DNA of 64,000 nucleotides from Acidobacteriota bacterium (lineage in GTDB: Bacteria; Zixibacteria; MSB-5A5; GN15; FEB-12). The stretch spans positions 1 through 64,000 of the forward strand of contig DATKXK010000012.1 of the NCBI GenBank assembly GCA_035529075.1. Direction: 5' to 3'. This document shows positions 33,213 through 43,149 of this stretch, piece by piece. Each line of letters opens with the position of its first letter. The first letter of the stretch is position 1. Below the pieces are notes generated by a model. The model did not search any database. It was not told the DNA's origin and saw only the letters and a list, made by a program, of their open reading frames with translations. The position numbers were made by a program, and so were the translations under genes.

Positions 33213-34339
33213 TGGCGACCGGTGCCGGGAGGCAGAATGACGGCGCGGCCGGCCGCGCGTTTCAGTGGCTCGATGACAGGTTTCAGATCGGGGGACTGCT
33301 TGAGTACTTCGGCCACAAGGTGGTCCCGGTGCATTCGCATTCCATGTTCTACTACCTGGGCGGAGTCTCCCTCTTTCTGTTCATGGTGCAGGTGGTGACG
33401 GGCATTCTGCTGCTGATGTATTACCGTCCGGGGGCTGACAGCGCTTACGAATCGGTCCGGTTCATTGTCTCGGAGGTCAAGTTCGGCTGGTTGATCCGGT
33501 CCGTGCACGCCTGGTCGGCGAATCTCATGATTCTGGCCGTCTTTGTTCACATGTTCACGGTCTTCTTCACCCACGCCTATCGCAAGCCGAGGGAGTTAAG
33601 CTGGATAACAGGCATTGTCATGCTGGGGCTGGCTCTGGCCTTTGGGTTCTCCGGTTACCTGCTGCCGTGGAATGAGCTGGCCTTTTTCGCAACCCGGGTG
33701 GGGACGGGCATGGCCGGCGCCATACCGGTAATCGGCAAAGAACTGCTGGTGGTCCTGCGCGGCGGGGAGGAAGTGACCGGGGCGACGATCGGCCGCTTTT
33801 TCGGTCTGCACGTCGCGATTCTGCCGGGGATCTTTACCGTCTTCCTGGCCGGTCACCTGGTCGCCATCCAGCGGCAGGGGATGAGCGAACCGCTGTCCTG
33901 GCAGAACATGCCGCCGTCAGAGAAACGGTACATGAAGTTCTTTCCTCATTTTATATATCGCGATCTGCTCCTGTGGCTCATCGTGCTGAACGTGCTGGCG
34001 CTGATGGCGGTCTTTTTTCCGGACGGCATCGGCGCCATGCACTGGCCGCTCGGCACCAAGGCTGATCCGTTTGCGCCGGCGCCGCCCGTGATTCGGCCCG
34101 AATGGTACTTCATGTTTGCTTTCCAGGCCCTGAAGTTCCTGCCGGCACACGTGTGGTTCGTCGAGGGGGAACTGTTCGGCGTGATCGTCTTCACGGTCGG
34201 CGGCCTCGTCTGGACGGTCATACCGTTTTTCGACAGAAAATCGGTTCACGGGGAGAAACCCCGGTTCATCGTCCTGATCGGAGCGCTGGTGCTGGCGTTC
34301 GTAGTGGTCATGACCGTACTTGGATACATTCTGGAGTAG
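33212..34339 (+). CDS. cytochrome b (b6 and subunit IV in one chain)
   Basis: This 375-residue membrane protein has paired heme ligands in the N-terminal half (RSVHAWSANLMILAVFVHMF and GLHVAILPGIFTVFLAGHL) and the Qo-site motif PEWY (IRPEWYFMFAFQALKFLP) in the C-terminal half. Both the b6-like and subunit IV-like parts are therefore in one protein of about 8 helices, as in bc1 complexes, though its size and separate Rieske gene recall b6f-type clusters. A GTG at 33209 is an alternative start; the ATG at 33212 overlaps the Rieske stop. It oxidises quinol and passes electrons to the Rieske centre. Confidence 0.9.
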   Translation: MATGAGRQNDGAAGRAFQWLDDRFQIGGLLEYFGHKVVPVHSHSMFYYLGGVSLFLFMVQVVTGILLLMYYRPGADSAYESVRFIVSEVKFGWLIRSVHAWSANLMILAVFVHMFTVFFTHAYRKPRELSWITGIVMLGLALAFGFSGYLLPWNELAFFATRVGTGMAGAIPVIGKELLVVLRGGEEVTGATIGRFFGLHVAILPGIFTVFLAGHLVAIQRQGMSEPLSWQNMPPSEKRYMKFFPHFIYRDLLLWLIVLNVLALMAVFFPDGIGAMHWPLGTKADPFAPAPPVIRPEWYFMFAFQALKFLPAHVWFVEGELFGVIVFTVGGLVWTVIPFFDRKSVHGEKPRFIVLIGALVLAFVVVMTVLGYILE

Positions 34340-34348
34340 GAGGCAGCC

Positions 34349-35716
34349 ATGAGAATCCCGTTGTTGTTTCTTTTCCTGGTGCTCGCGGCTGGCCCCGGAC
34401 TCCTATCTGCGGCGGATGATAACTGCCGGACCTGCCACCGCGATTATGAGGATGAAGACGGCCCGTCGCACAAGTTCGTCCGGGACGTTCACTCCCTGAA
34501 GGGGCTTGGATGCGTCGACTGTCACGGCGGCGACGGTTCGCTTGGCGACATGGATGAGGTTCGCCGCGTGGAAGGCTATCGCGGTGTACCGACTGCTGGG
34601 GAGGTGCCGCGCTTCTGCGCCCGCTGCCACAGCGATCCGGCCTATATGCACGAGCATAATCCGTCACTGCCGACCGACCAACTGGCCAAATACGGGACTT
34701 CCGTGCACGGCCGACGCCTTCTCGAGAGTAAGGATACCAGGGTGGCCACGTGCATATCGTGTCATACGGTGCACGAGATCGGTGACGCCAAAATGCCGCA
34801 CTCGAGCACCTATCCGCAGAACATCCCCGGCACCTGCGGTAAGTGTCACGCCGACCCGGAGTATATGGCCGGATACGATCTGTCAACGGCCCAGGTTGAG
34901 GACTACGTCCAGTCGGTTCACGGCATGGCACTGATGAGCATGGAGACGGTGCGGGGGCTTGCCCGGGAACTGGATCTGGCGCTCGGCGATGATTTCAAGC
35001 TTGTTCTGACGGGCGGTGATCCGGCCTCGGCCGGCGACTCCGCGCGCTATTTTGAAGTACTCGGCTACCTGGAAAGGAAGGAGTTGGGCGCGCCTGCCTG
35101 CAACGACTGCCACGGCAACCACGGTGCGGCCCCTCCGGGTGTGGTCTCTCTTTCGGCCGTTTGCGGCAACTGTCACGCTCTCGAATCGGAGATGTTCGAC
35201 AGATCCCCTCACAAGGTCGCCTTTGACGAAAACGACCTTCCCGAGTGCGAAACCTGCCATTCCAACCACCTGGTCATGAAACCGTCCGACGCCATGGTCG
35301 GCCCGACTGAGCCGGGTCTGTGCGTGGACTGCCACGACATCGACGACGGCACGAGGGGCCTGGCCGTGGCCGACAGCATGCTCACGGCCATTCTAAACCT
35401 GCTCTCGGTCCGGCGGGAAGCGCAGGCGTCGCTGGAGGACGCAGTAACTAGGGGCATGATGACCACTGACGAAGAGCTGCGCATAAAGGACGTCGACCAG
35501 GCGCTGATTCAGGCGCGCACGCTCGTGCATTCATTCAGCGCCGATGAGGTGACGTCGCGTGCGCTCGCGGGGGTGCAGGTTGCCGACACGGTGAAACTCA
35601 ATTCGCTGGCGCTGGTGGACGAATACTACTACCGCCGGTACGGGCTTGCCGTGGCGACCTTGTTCATCACGATTCTTGCGGTCGGGCTGTACTTCAGGAT
35701 CCGGCGCCTGGACTGA
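34349..35716 (+). CDS. membrane-anchored nine-heme cytochrome c
   Basis: This 455-residue protein has a signal peptide (residues 1-22) and nine CxxCH heme sites: CRTCH, CVDCH, CARCH, CISCH, CGKCH, CNDCH, CGNCH, CETCH, CVDCH. A helical stretch follows, then a C-terminal transmembrane helix (YGLAVATLFITILAVGLYF) with a short basic tail. It lies 9 nt after the cytochrome b gene in the same operon, so it most likely replaces cytochrome c1 or f as electron acceptor of this complex. Its downstream partner is unknown. Confidence 0.9.
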   Translation: MRIPLLFLFLVLAAGPGLLSAADDNCRTCHRDYEDEDGPSHKFVRDVHSLKGLGCVDCHGGDGSLGDMDEVRRVEGYRGVPTAGEVPRFCARCHSDPAYMHEHNPSLPTDQLAKYGTSVHGRRLLESKDTRVATCISCHTVHEIGDAKMPHSSTYPQNIPGTCGKCHADPEYMAGYDLSTAQVEDYVQSVHGMALMSMETVRGLARELDLALGDDFKLVLTGGDPASAGDSARYFEVLGYLERKELGAPACNDCHGNHGAAPPGVVSLSAVCGNCHALESEMFDRSPHKVAFDENDLPECETCHSNHLVMKPSDAMVGPTEPGLCVDCHDIDDGTRGLAVADSMLTAILNLLSVRREAQASLEDAVTRGMMTTDEELRIKDVDQALIQARTLVHSFSADEVTSRALAGVQVADTVKLNSLALVDEYYYRRYGLAVATLFITILAVGLYFRIRRLD

Positions 35717-36098
35717 CCGGCTGAAACCGGCCTTTCAGACGGTGGTCGGTCCTTACATTGCTGGACGGCGTAGCCTGAGGTCCACAGGGGGGTCGTTCGT
35801 TTAGCAGACGGCGAGGTGCTTCCGAGGCGGCGTTGGACAAACATCGTGCCGCACGCTGTGCGTCGTTCGAGTACGGCGCGTCCTGTGTGCTATGTTAGTT
35901 AGTACAAACTGCGCTGTCGGCAAAAGGCGGGACCGGGCAACTTTGTACTTACGGTATTTGTTGTCGTCAAACGAGTTGACACGACGGAAAAAGCCGAAAA
36001 AAGCGCTTGACTTCGCTCGAAAACGACCTTTCTTGCGCAGTCAAAACGCGTGCACACGGTCACACCTCTGAGTCGAACGGGCAGGAAAAACGGACAGC
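35717..36098. other. intergenic region upstream of the nuo operon
   Basis: 382 nt with no credible gene. It contains two TTGAC-type -35-like hexamers (35976-35981 and 36007-36012) but no well-placed -10. A-rich stretches (35987-36004) could be an UP-like or regulator-binding region. The nuo promoter must lie here or the operon reads on from the cytochrome genes. No terminator is obvious after the nine-heme gene. Confidence 0.35.
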
Positions 36099-36452
36099 AT
36101 GTCGGAGTATTTGGCGGTTCTCATATTCCTTTTAGTTGGGACAGGAATTGTCCTGTTTACGTTTTTTCTGTCAAGTCTGATCAGGCCGTCAAATACCTAC
36201 CCCGAGAAAAGTGTGAACTACGAGTGCGCGGAGTTGCCGATCGGCAGTTCGTGGATACGGTTCAATAACCGTTTCTATATTTTCGCCCTGATTTTCGTGA
36301 TTTTCGACGTCGAGGTCGTATTCCTCTTTCCGTGGGCGGTGGCTTTCGGGCAGCTCGGCCTGTACGCGCTAATTGAAATGGTCATATTCATCGTGATTCT
36401 CTTCTACGGCCTGTACTATGCCTGGAAGAAGGGGGTGCTCCGGTGGGTGTGA
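36099..36452 (+). CDS. nuoA: NADH-quinone oxidoreductase (complex I) subunit A
   Basis: This 117-residue protein has three membrane helices and the conserved motif [20 protein letters not shown], then [19 protein letters not shown]. NuoA helps form the membrane arm next to the quinone site. It opens the 11-gene run nuoABCDHIJKLMN, whose genes mostly overlap or are separated by a few bases, and overlaps nuoB by 10 nt. Confidence 0.95.
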   Translation: MSEYLAVLIFLLVGTGIVLFTFFLSSLIRPSNTYPEKSVNYECAELPIGSSWIRFNNRFYIFALIFVIFDVEVVFLFPWAVAFGQLGLYALIEMVIFIVILFYGLYYAWKKGVLRWV

Positions 36453-36961
36453 TCAGGAAGCTGCCTCTATACGCCGAGCGCATACCCGGCGGGTCACTGG
36501 TGATGACCAGCCTTGAGGCGGTTCTGGGTCAGGCGCAGGCCAAGTCGCTGTGGTATTTGCTCTTTGGTACCGCCTGCTGCGCCATCGAACTGATGTGTAC
36601 CGGTGCGTCGCGGTACGATTTCGACCGCCTCGGTATGATTTTTCGCGCCACCCCGCGACAGTCCGACCTGATCATCGTCGCCGGAACCATCACCAAGAAG
36701 ATGGCCCCGAGGTTGCGCCGTCTGTACGACCAGATGGCCGAGCCGCGCTACGTGATCGCGATGGGCGGCTGCACCATAAGCGGGGGTCCCTTTTACTACG
36801 ACTGTTACTCGGTGGAGAAGGGCATCGACCACATTGTCCCCGTCGACGTGTACATACCCGGATGCCCGCCGCGACCGGAATCACTGATGGAAGGTTGCAT
36901 TCACCTACAGGAAAAGCTCAAGAAGACCAAGCTTGGAGACTGGCAGGAAAAGCAGGCGTGA
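36443..36961 (+). CDS. nuoB: complex I subunit B
   Basis: This 172-residue protein starts with GTG. It carries ligands of cluster N2 in [23 protein letters not shown] and PGCPPRPE. N2 passes electrons to quinone in the connecting arm. Its stop codon overlaps the GTG of nuoC. Confidence 0.95.
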   Translation: MGVIRKLPLYAERIPGGSLVMTSLEAVLGQAQAKSLWYLLFGTACCAIELMCTGASRYDFDRLGMIFRATPRQSDLIIVAGTITKKMAPRLRRLYDQMAEPRYVIAMGGCTISGGPFYYDCYSVEKGIDHIVPVDVYIPGCPPRPESLMEGCIHLQEKLKKTKLGDWQEKQA

Positions 36962-37428
36962 CCAGGGACGAGTTGAAGAGCCATATCGCCGGCCGGTTCG
37001 AGGGCAGGATGACCCTTCTTGACACCGGTCGCTACGACCCGATGTACGAAGTGAAGCGGTCCGACCTTCTCGAGGTGGCTAAAGCCCTGCGTGACGACGA
37101 GCGTGTAAAGTTCGATTTTCTCTGCAACCTGGGCGGCGTGGACACCGGTGAGCGGTTTGAGATAGTCTACTCTGTGGCGTCCACCATTAACAACCTGCGC
37201 CTGGATTTCAAGGTTATCCTGCCGTATGAGGCGGCCGAGATCGAGTCGGTTCAGGAGGTGTGGCCGGCCGCCAACTGGCACGAACGGGAGATGTGGGAGC
37301 TTTACGGCATCAACGTGCTCAACCATGAAAACCTGACACGTTTTCTGCTGCCTGACGACTGGGATCAGGGCTATCCGCTGCGTAAGGACTGGGATGCTCC
37401 CGATTTTGTCCGCATGCCGGAGCTGTAA
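36958..37428 (+). CDS. nuoC: complex I subunit C
   Basis: This 156-residue protein carries the 30-kDa subunit motif [17 protein letters not shown]-type sequence (here [16 protein letters not shown]) and GYPLRKDW near the C-terminus. The GTG at 36958 shares bases with the nuoB stop (GTGA), which sets the start. It is a separate gene, not fused to nuoD as in some bacteria. It stabilises the quinone-reducing module. Confidence 0.9.
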   Translation: MTRDELKSHIAGRFEGRMTLLDTGRYDPMYEVKRSDLLEVAKALRDDERVKFDFLCNLGGVDTGERFEIVYSVASTINNLRLDFKVILPYEAAEIESVQEVWPAANWHEREMWELYGINVLNHENLTRFLLPDDWDQGYPLRKDWDAPDFVRMPEL

Positions 37429-38531
37429 TGGATGGCCTGAGGACCGAGGAATTCGTCGTCAATATGGGGCCGCACCACCCCGCGACCCACGGTGTCTGCC
37501 GACTCATGCTGACCATGGACGGCGAGAGAGTCATGAGGATCGAGCCCGTTATCGGTTACCTTCATCGCTCCCTTGAAAAGATCTGCGAGAATCGCACCTA
37601 CGCCCAGTGCATCCCGATCCTCGACCGGTTTGAATACGTCACGTCCATGTCGTGCAACCAGGCGTTTGCGCTGGCCGCCGAGAAACTGGCCGGTATCGAG
37701 GTCCCCGAGCGGGCGGAGTACCTGCGTGTCATCATGCTCGAACTGAACCGGATTGCGTCGCACCTCATCTTCTACGGCGTCACGGCCATGGACATCGGTG
37801 CACTCACCCCCTTTTTGTACGGACTTCGCGAGCGGGAGGGCATCATCGATCTGTTCGAGATGACCTGCGGTCAGCGTCTGACTTACAACTATATCCGGAT
37901 CGGCGGTGTCTCAAAGGACATTCCCGCGCAGTTTGTTCCGCAGTGCCGCACGGTTCTCAGCACCATAAGGGAGAAGCTCCACGACTACGAGGGGTTGTTA
38001 AACGAGAACCCGATCTGGCTGGTGCGCACAAAGGGTGTCGGTTACCTGGCGCCCGAAGTGGCGATCGCCTACGGCGTGTCCGGCCCGGTGCTGAGGGCTT
38101 CGGGCGTCAACTACGACATCCGCCGCAACGACCCCTACTCGATCTACGACCGCTTTGACTTCCAGGTGGCCGTCCGTCCGAACGGTGACTGCTACGACCG
38201 CTACCTGGTTCGTCTGGATGAGATCAAGGAATCCATCAAGATTATAGAGCAGGCCCTCGACGGGCTGCCGGACGGGCCCATCTCGGCCAAGGTGTCGCCC
38301 AACTTCAAGCCGCCGCCGGGAGAAGTTTACTCACGAGTCGAGAACTCTCGCGGCGAGTTAGGGGTATACATACAGTCGGACGGGGGCAAGAAACCACTTC
38401 GAGTCAAAACGCGGGGCGGGTCATTCAATCAACTTCAGGCACTTCCGGTATTCGGCACGGGGGGACTGATCGCAGACCTGGTGGCCATATTTGCGACTCT
38501 GGACGTGATCATGCCGGAGGTTGACCGATGA
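37428..38531 (+). CDS. nuoD: complex I subunit D
   Basis: This 367-residue protein is the 49-kDa subunit, related to hydrogenase large subunits. Motifs: NMGPHHPATHGVCRLML (quinone-site His), IGYLHRSLEKICENRTYAQ, and the C-terminal PVFGTGGLIADLVAIFATLDVIMPEVDR. It forms the quinone pocket with NuoB. Its ATG overlaps the nuoC stop and its end overlaps the nuoH start by 4 nt. Confidence 0.95.
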   Translation: MDGLRTEEFVVNMGPHHPATHGVCRLMLTMDGERVMRIEPVIGYLHRSLEKICENRTYAQCIPILDRFEYVTSMSCNQAFALAAEKLAGIEVPERAEYLRVIMLELNRIASHLIFYGVTAMDIGALTPFLYGLREREGIIDLFEMTCGQRLTYNYIRIGGVSKDIPAQFVPQCRTVLSTIREKLHDYEGLLNENPIWLVRTKGVGYLAPEVAIAYGVSGPVLRASGVNYDIRRNDPYSIYDRFDFQVAVRPNGDCYDRYLVRLDEIKESIKIIEQALDGLPDGPISAKVSPNFKPPPGEVYSRVENSRGELGVYIQSDGGKKPLRVKTRGGSFNQLQALPVFGTGGLIADLVAIFATLDVIMPEVDR

Positions 38532-39592
38532 GTTGGCCGGTGGCCGTGGGCGAACTGCACGGCGTGTTCAGGTGGCTGTACGGGCTCCTGGCGGATACCG
38601 GCTTGCCCCAGCCGTGGCTGGATATCCTGACGTACACGGTTCTGGCGGCAATGGTGTTCGGTGTCCTGGCCCTTATCGCCCTGTACCTTGTCTGGTGGGA
38701 GAGGAAGATCTCCGCCCACATCCAGCAGCGGTTCGGACCGATGCGCCACGGCTGGCACGGTTGGTACCAGACCGTGATGGATGCCGTCAAACTCCTCCTG
38801 AAGGAGGACGTGAAGATTGCCACGCGTGACCGGGTGATATTTTTCTGGGCGCCGGTGATGTGTTTTGTGGCGGCTTTCCTCGCCTACGTGGCCATTCCGT
38901 TCGGTGACGGGCTGATTGTGGCTGACCTCAACATCGGCATTCTCTACATCATGGCGGTGACCACGTTTACCGTTATTTCGTTGCTGATGGCCGGCTGGGG
39001 GTCGAACAACAAGTATGCCCTGCTGGGCGGCATGCGCTCGGCAGCCCAGATTGTCAGCTATGAAGTGCCGATGGTGGCGTCGGTCTTGGTGGTCATAATT
39101 TTTGTGGGTTCCCTGTCCATGGTTGACATCGTGCGGTCACAGTCGGGACTTGTTTTCAACTGGTTTGTCTTTCGTCTTCCGTTCGGCCCCATAGCCTTCG
39201 CCACGTATATCGTCGCGGCCACGGCCGAGGTCAACCGTGTTCCGTTCGACATTCCGGAGGCAGAACAGGAGTTGGTGGCCGGATATAACGTCGAGTATTC
39301 GGGGATGAAGTTCGCCATGTTTTTTCTGGCCGAGTTTGTGAACATGTTCACGGTCTCGGCGATCGGGGTGACGCTCTTCCTGGGGGGCTGGTCAGGACCG
39401 TTCCTGCCTTCGTGGCTGTGGTTTCTGGTCAAGGTGCTGGCCGTGATCCTGCTGCTGATGCTGTTTCGGTGGACCTACCCGCGTCTTCGGGTGGACCAGT
39501 TGATGGAGTTCGCGTGGAAGTTTCTGGTGCCGGTGACGTTTGCCAACCTGATTCTGGCCGCTCTGGTCAAGCACCTGGGGTGGTACTGGTAG
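38528..39592 (+). CDS. nuoH: complex I subunit H
   Basis: This 354-residue protein has about 8-9 membrane helices and the conserved motif WWERKISAHIQQRFGPMRHG, plus the acidic loop AEVNRVPFDIPEAEQELVAGYN. NuoH links the quinone site to the proton channels. Length is normal. Confidence 0.95.
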   Translation: MSWPVAVGELHGVFRWLYGLLADTGLPQPWLDILTYTVLAAMVFGVLALIALYLVWWERKISAHIQQRFGPMRHGWHGWYQTVMDAVKLLLKEDVKIATRDRVIFFWAPVMCFVAAFLAYVAIPFGDGLIVADLNIGILYIMAVTTFTVISLLMAGWGSNNKYALLGGMRSAAQIVSYEVPMVASVLVVIIFVGSLSMVDIVRSQSGLVFNWFVFRLPFGPIAFATYIVAATAEVNRVPFDIPEAEQELVAGYNVEYSGMKFAMFFLAEFVNMFTVSAIGVTLFLGGWSGPFLPSWLWFLVKVLAVILLLMLFRWTYPRLRVDQLMEFAWKFLVPVTFANLILAALVKHLGWYW

Positions 39593-39605
39593 TGAGGATG
39601 GACTG

Positions 39606-40187
39606 ATGCCGAAGCTGTTGAAAGACATCAAGAACCTGGTCCGGGGTTTGGGCATCACCGGAAAGCACCTGGGTCGGCACGCCATTACGATCCAGTATCC
39701 CGAAGAAAAATGGACCATGCCGGAGCGCTCACGCGGGATCGTGGTGCTGCTCTCCGACAAGGAGACCGGCGAACTGAACTGCACGTCGTGTATGCTGTGC
39801 ATGCGCGCCTGTCCCACGGGGGCGATACGGATTGACGCTCCCCGCGGCGAAGACAAGAAACGGCGCCTGATATCGTTCGTCGTGGATAACGGCATCTGCT
39901 GCTTCTGCGGCCTGTGCGAGGAAGCGTGCAATTTCTGTGCGATCAAAATGGCCACGAAATACGAGTTTTCCACCGTGAACAAGGACGATCTCGTCTGGGA
40001 TATGCGGAAGTTGCAGGAAATGGGCCGGGACGTTGATTACGTTGACACGCGCAAGAAGAAGCCGGCCCGCGCTGATGTTGCCGGTCCGGCCGGCCCCGCC
40101 TCGTCCTCGGAGAAAAAGCCCCCGGCCGACGGACAGCCGGGCCCGGACGGTGCCGGCCAGGACCCGAAGACAGAGGGAGAAGCGTGA
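39606..40187 (+). CDS. nuoI: complex I subunit I (two [4Fe-4S] ferredoxin)
   Basis: This 193-residue protein has two cluster motifs: CTSCMLCMRACP and CCFCGLCEEACN. The second ends in Asn where Pro is usual, followed by FCAIKM. After about residue 145 there is a low-complexity tail of about 45 residues rich in Pro, Ala, Gly and Lys (PAGPASSSEKKPPADGQPGP), absent from typical NuoI. The tail may be a linker for a partner that stands in for the missing NADH module; this is speculation. Confidence 0.9.
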   Translation: MPKLLKDIKNLVRGLGITGKHLGRHAITIQYPEEKWTMPERSRGIVVLLSDKETGELNCTSCMLCMRACPTGAIRIDAPRGEDKKRRLISFVVDNGICCFCGLCEEACNFCAIKMATKYEFSTVNKDDLVWDMRKLQEMGRDVDYVDTRKKKPARADVAGPAGPASSSEKKPPADGQPGPDGAGQDPKTEGEA

Positions 40188-40190
40188 GCC

Positions 40191-40700
40191 ATGGCTGAAT
40201 CATCGGGCGTTTCAGTGGTTTTCTGGATATTGTCCGCCGTCATCCTGGTGTCGGGGTTCCTGGTAGTCAGCCTGCGGAACATTTTCCACTGCGCCATTGC
40301 CCTGGTGCTCTGCCTGGCCTCGGTGGCCGGGATATTCATCCTGCTGGGTGCGGAGTTCCTGGCCGCGGCGCAGGTGCTGATTTACGTCGGGGCGGTGGCC
40401 GTCCTGATGATCTTCGCGGTCATGCTGACCTCGAATCTGGCCTCGCGCGAGATTGTGCAGACTAACCAGAACGCCCTTGTCGCGTTCTTCGTCTGCCTGA
40501 CGTTCGCCATGGGCACCATCATCCTGATCGGGGGTACGAAGGTCTGGCAATTCACCAACGAGGCCCTCCCGGCCGAGAACGTGCTGGCCATCGGCAAGCT
40601 GCTCATGACCGAGTTCATGCTCCCGTTCGAGGTGGTTTCGGTGCTGCTTCTGGCGGCCATGATCGGCGCCATCGTGCTGGCGAGGGGGGAGAGGTCCTGA
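40191..40700 (+). CDS. nuoJ: complex I subunit J
   Basis: This 169-residue protein has five membrane helices, with LGAEFLAAAQVLIYVGAVAVLMIFAVML, the pi-bulge helix typical of NuoJ. It contributes to the E-channel half. Its stop overlaps the nuoK start (TGATG). Confidence 0.9.
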   Translation: MAESSGVSVVFWILSAVILVSGFLVVSLRNIFHCAIALVLCLASVAGIFILLGAEFLAAAQVLIYVGAVAVLMIFAVMLTSNLASREIVQTNQNALVAFFVCLTFAMGTIILIGGTKVWQFTNEALPAENVLAIGKLLMTEFMLPFEVVSVLLLAAMIGAIVLARGERS

Positions 40701-40999
40701 TGGTCTACTATCTCGCGCTGGCGGCGGTGCTGTTTTCCATCGGCCTGTTCGGTGTCATCACCCGGCGGAACACGATCGGGATTCTCATGTCGCTGGAGTT
40801 GATGTTCAACGCCGCCAACATCAACTTTGTCACCTTCAACAAGTACATTATGAGCGACGGCCTGACCGGGCAGATGTTCGCCATCTTCATTGTCGTGGTG
40901 GCGGCGGCCGAGGCCACGGTGGGCCTGGCCATCGTTCTGCTTATCTACCGTAACTGGCGCGGTATCGACAGTGAAAACTTCACAATCATGAAATGGTAG
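40700..40999 (+). CDS. nuoK: complex I subunit K
   Basis: This 99-residue protein has three helices, conserved Glu residues in SLELMFNAANINFV and VVVAAAEATVGLAIVLL, and the MrpC-like fold. It forms the half-channels next to NuoN with NuoJ. Confidence 0.95.
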   Translation: MVYYLALAAVLFSIGLFGVITRRNTIGILMSLELMFNAANINFVTFNKYIMSDGLTGQMFAIFIVVVAAAEATVGLAIVLLIYRNWRGIDSENFTIMKW

Positions 41000-41009
41000 C
41001 GCGAAACCG

Positions 41010-43121
41010 ATGACCCCGTATGCATACATCATAGCCCTGTTGCCGCTTCTGGGCTTCCTGGTGATTGTCTTTTTCTTCCGCTGGAAGGAAGCGCTGTCGG
41101 CGGGGTTCTCGGTGGCCATGATACTGGCCAGCGGGGTGCTGTCGGTCGTTGTCCTGATCGAGACACTGGCCCGCCACGGGGCCGCCTATGAAGCATCCGT
41201 GGCGATCACGTCGTTTGCCGCCCTGAATTTCGAGTTCGGCATCCTGATCGACCCGCTCACCGCGATCATGCTTATGGTGGTCACGATCGTCGGCTCGTGC
41301 GTGCAAATCTATTCCATCGGGTACATGAAGGGTGACCCGCGATTCAGCCGCTTTTTCGCGTACCTTTCGCTTTTCTGTTTCTCCATGCTCGGCCTGGTCC
41401 TGGCCAACAACTTCTTCATGATCTTCATCTTCTGGGAGCTGGTCGGGCTGACGAGTTACCTGCTGATCGGTTTCTGGTTTGAGAAGAAGTCGGCCGCCGA
41501 CGCCGGCAAGAAGGCGTTTATCACCACCCGCATCGGTGACCTTGGCTTTATCGTGGGGTTGCTGATGATTGCGGTTTACGCGGGCACCTTCAACTACGGC
41601 CAGGTTTTTGACAGTGTCGCCGCCGGGGCCATTCCGGCCGGTATCCTGACGGTCATCTGCATCTTCGTGTTCTGCGGCGCCGTCGGCAAATCCGCCCAGT
41701 TCCCGTTGCACGTGTGGCTGCCGGATGCCATGGAAGGTCCCACGCCGGTTTCGGCGTTGATTCACGCCGCGACGATGGTGGCGGCCGGTGTATACCTGGT
41801 GGCGCGGACGATGTCGCTATTTGTCGGCTCGGCCGAGGCGTCGCTGGTGGTTGCCATAATCGGTATAGTTACGTCGCTCATCGCGGCCTCGATCGGCCTC
41901 GTGCAGAACGACATCAAACGGATCCTGGCCTACTCGACCGTTTCGCAGCTCGGGTACATGATTATGGCGCTCGGCCTGTACGGCCACGACACCGCCCTGG
42001 GCCAACATTCGCCCGGGTACACGGCCGGAATGCTCCACCTGATGACGCACGCCTTCTTCAAGGGCCTTCTCTTTCTGGGCGCCGGTTCCGTAATACACGC
42101 CGTGCACACCAATGACATCCAGGAGATGGGCGGCCTGGCCCCGAAGATGAAGACGACGGCCATCACGTTCATGATCGCCTCGCTGTCGATTGCCGGCATC
42201 TTCCCGCTATCGGGATTCTGGTCCAAGGACGAGATCGTCGCCGCCACGCAGCACCACCCGGTCTTTATGTTCTTTACTCTCGCGGTGGCGTTCATGACGG
42301 CCTTTTACATGTGGCGGCTGTGTTTTCTGACGTTTTTCGGCAAGCCGCGGGACCAGCACCGCTTTGAGCATGCCCATGAATCGCCGCGGTCGATGACCTG
42401 GCCGCTGGTGCTGCTGGCCTTTCTTTCGATCTTCGCGGGCTGGGTGGCGCTTCCCTGGCTCCATCAGGGCTTTTCGTCCTTTATCTATCACGGGGAGGTA
42501 CACCATGCGGCACCGAACTACCTGCTGATGGTGATCTCAACGGTGGTGGCGGTCAGCGGCATCGGGCTGGCCTATCTGATTTATTACAAGCGGACAATCT
42601 CCGCCGAGCGGCTGGCCGAACGGTTCAGGCCGCTGTATACCCTGCTGTACAACAAGTACTATTTCGACGAGCTGTATGATCTCGTCATAATCCGGCCGGC
42701 GCTGGCGCTGGCCCGGTTTATCTGGACGTTTGACGACAGGATCGTCGACGGCCTCGTGAACCTGGTCGGGCGGCTGACGATTCTGTGGTCGGATGTCAAG
42801 ATGTGGTTCGATACGTGGATTGTTGACGGTGCGGTCAACGGCGCGGGCTGGCTCGTTCAGCAGGGGTCGTCGCTGCTGAGGTTCCTTCAGACCGGCGTGG
42901 TGCAGTCTTATGCCCTGTTTATCCTGGTGACCGTTCTGATAATCTCGCTGGTCAAGTTCGAGGTTGTCCTGATCGACGTCAGCTGGCCGGTCATGTCCGT
43001 GGTATTCATCGCCGGACTCATCGTTCTGGCGATCCTGACCAGGTACGCGGCGGCGAGAGAGAGAAAAGCGCAGGTGACGGCCCGGATGCTCGGCAGCGGA
43101 GCCAGCCAGCTGGAAGAATAA
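41010..43121 (+). CDS. nuoL: complex I subunit L
   Basis: This 703-residue MrpA-type antiporter-like subunit has GPTPVSALIHAATMVAAGVYLV, the DIKRILAYSTVSQLGYM helix and the long lateral helix near the C-terminus. The C-terminal 150 residues include extra helices and a soluble tail (AARERKAQVTARML). It is the distal proton pump of the membrane arm. Confidence 0.95.
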   Translation: MTPYAYIIALLPLLGFLVIVFFFRWKEALSAGFSVAMILASGVLSVVVLIETLARHGAAYEASVAITSFAALNFEFGILIDPLTAIMLMVVTIVGSCVQIYSIGYMKGDPRFSRFFAYLSLFCFSMLGLVLANNFFMIFIFWELVGLTSYLLIGFWFEKKSAADAGKKAFITTRIGDLGFIVGLLMIAVYAGTFNYGQVFDSVAAGAIPAGILTVICIFVFCGAVGKSAQFPLHVWLPDAMEGPTPVSALIHAATMVAAGVYLVARTMSLFVGSAEASLVVAIIGIVTSLIAASIGLVQNDIKRILAYSTVSQLGYMIMALGLYGHDTALGQHSPGYTAGMLHLMTHAFFKGLLFLGAGSVIHAVHTNDIQEMGGLAPKMKTTAITFMIASLSIAGIFPLSGFWSKDEIVAATQHHPVFMFFTLAVAFMTAFYMWRLCFLTFFGKPRDQHRFEHAHESPRSMTWPLVLLAFLSIFAGWVALPWLHQGFSSFIYHGEVHHAAPNYLLMVISTVVAVSGIGLAYLIYYKRTISAERLAERFRPLYTLLYNKYYFDELYDLVIIRPALALARFIWTFDDRIVDGLVNLVGRLTILWSDVKMWFDTWIVDGAVNGAGWLVQQGSSLLRFLQTGVVQSYALFILVTVLIISLVKFEVVLIDVSWPVMSVVFIAGLIVLAILTRYAAARERKAQVTARMLGSGASQLEE

Positions 43122-43149
43122 CGCATGACTGTGGAGGATGGACTATAAG

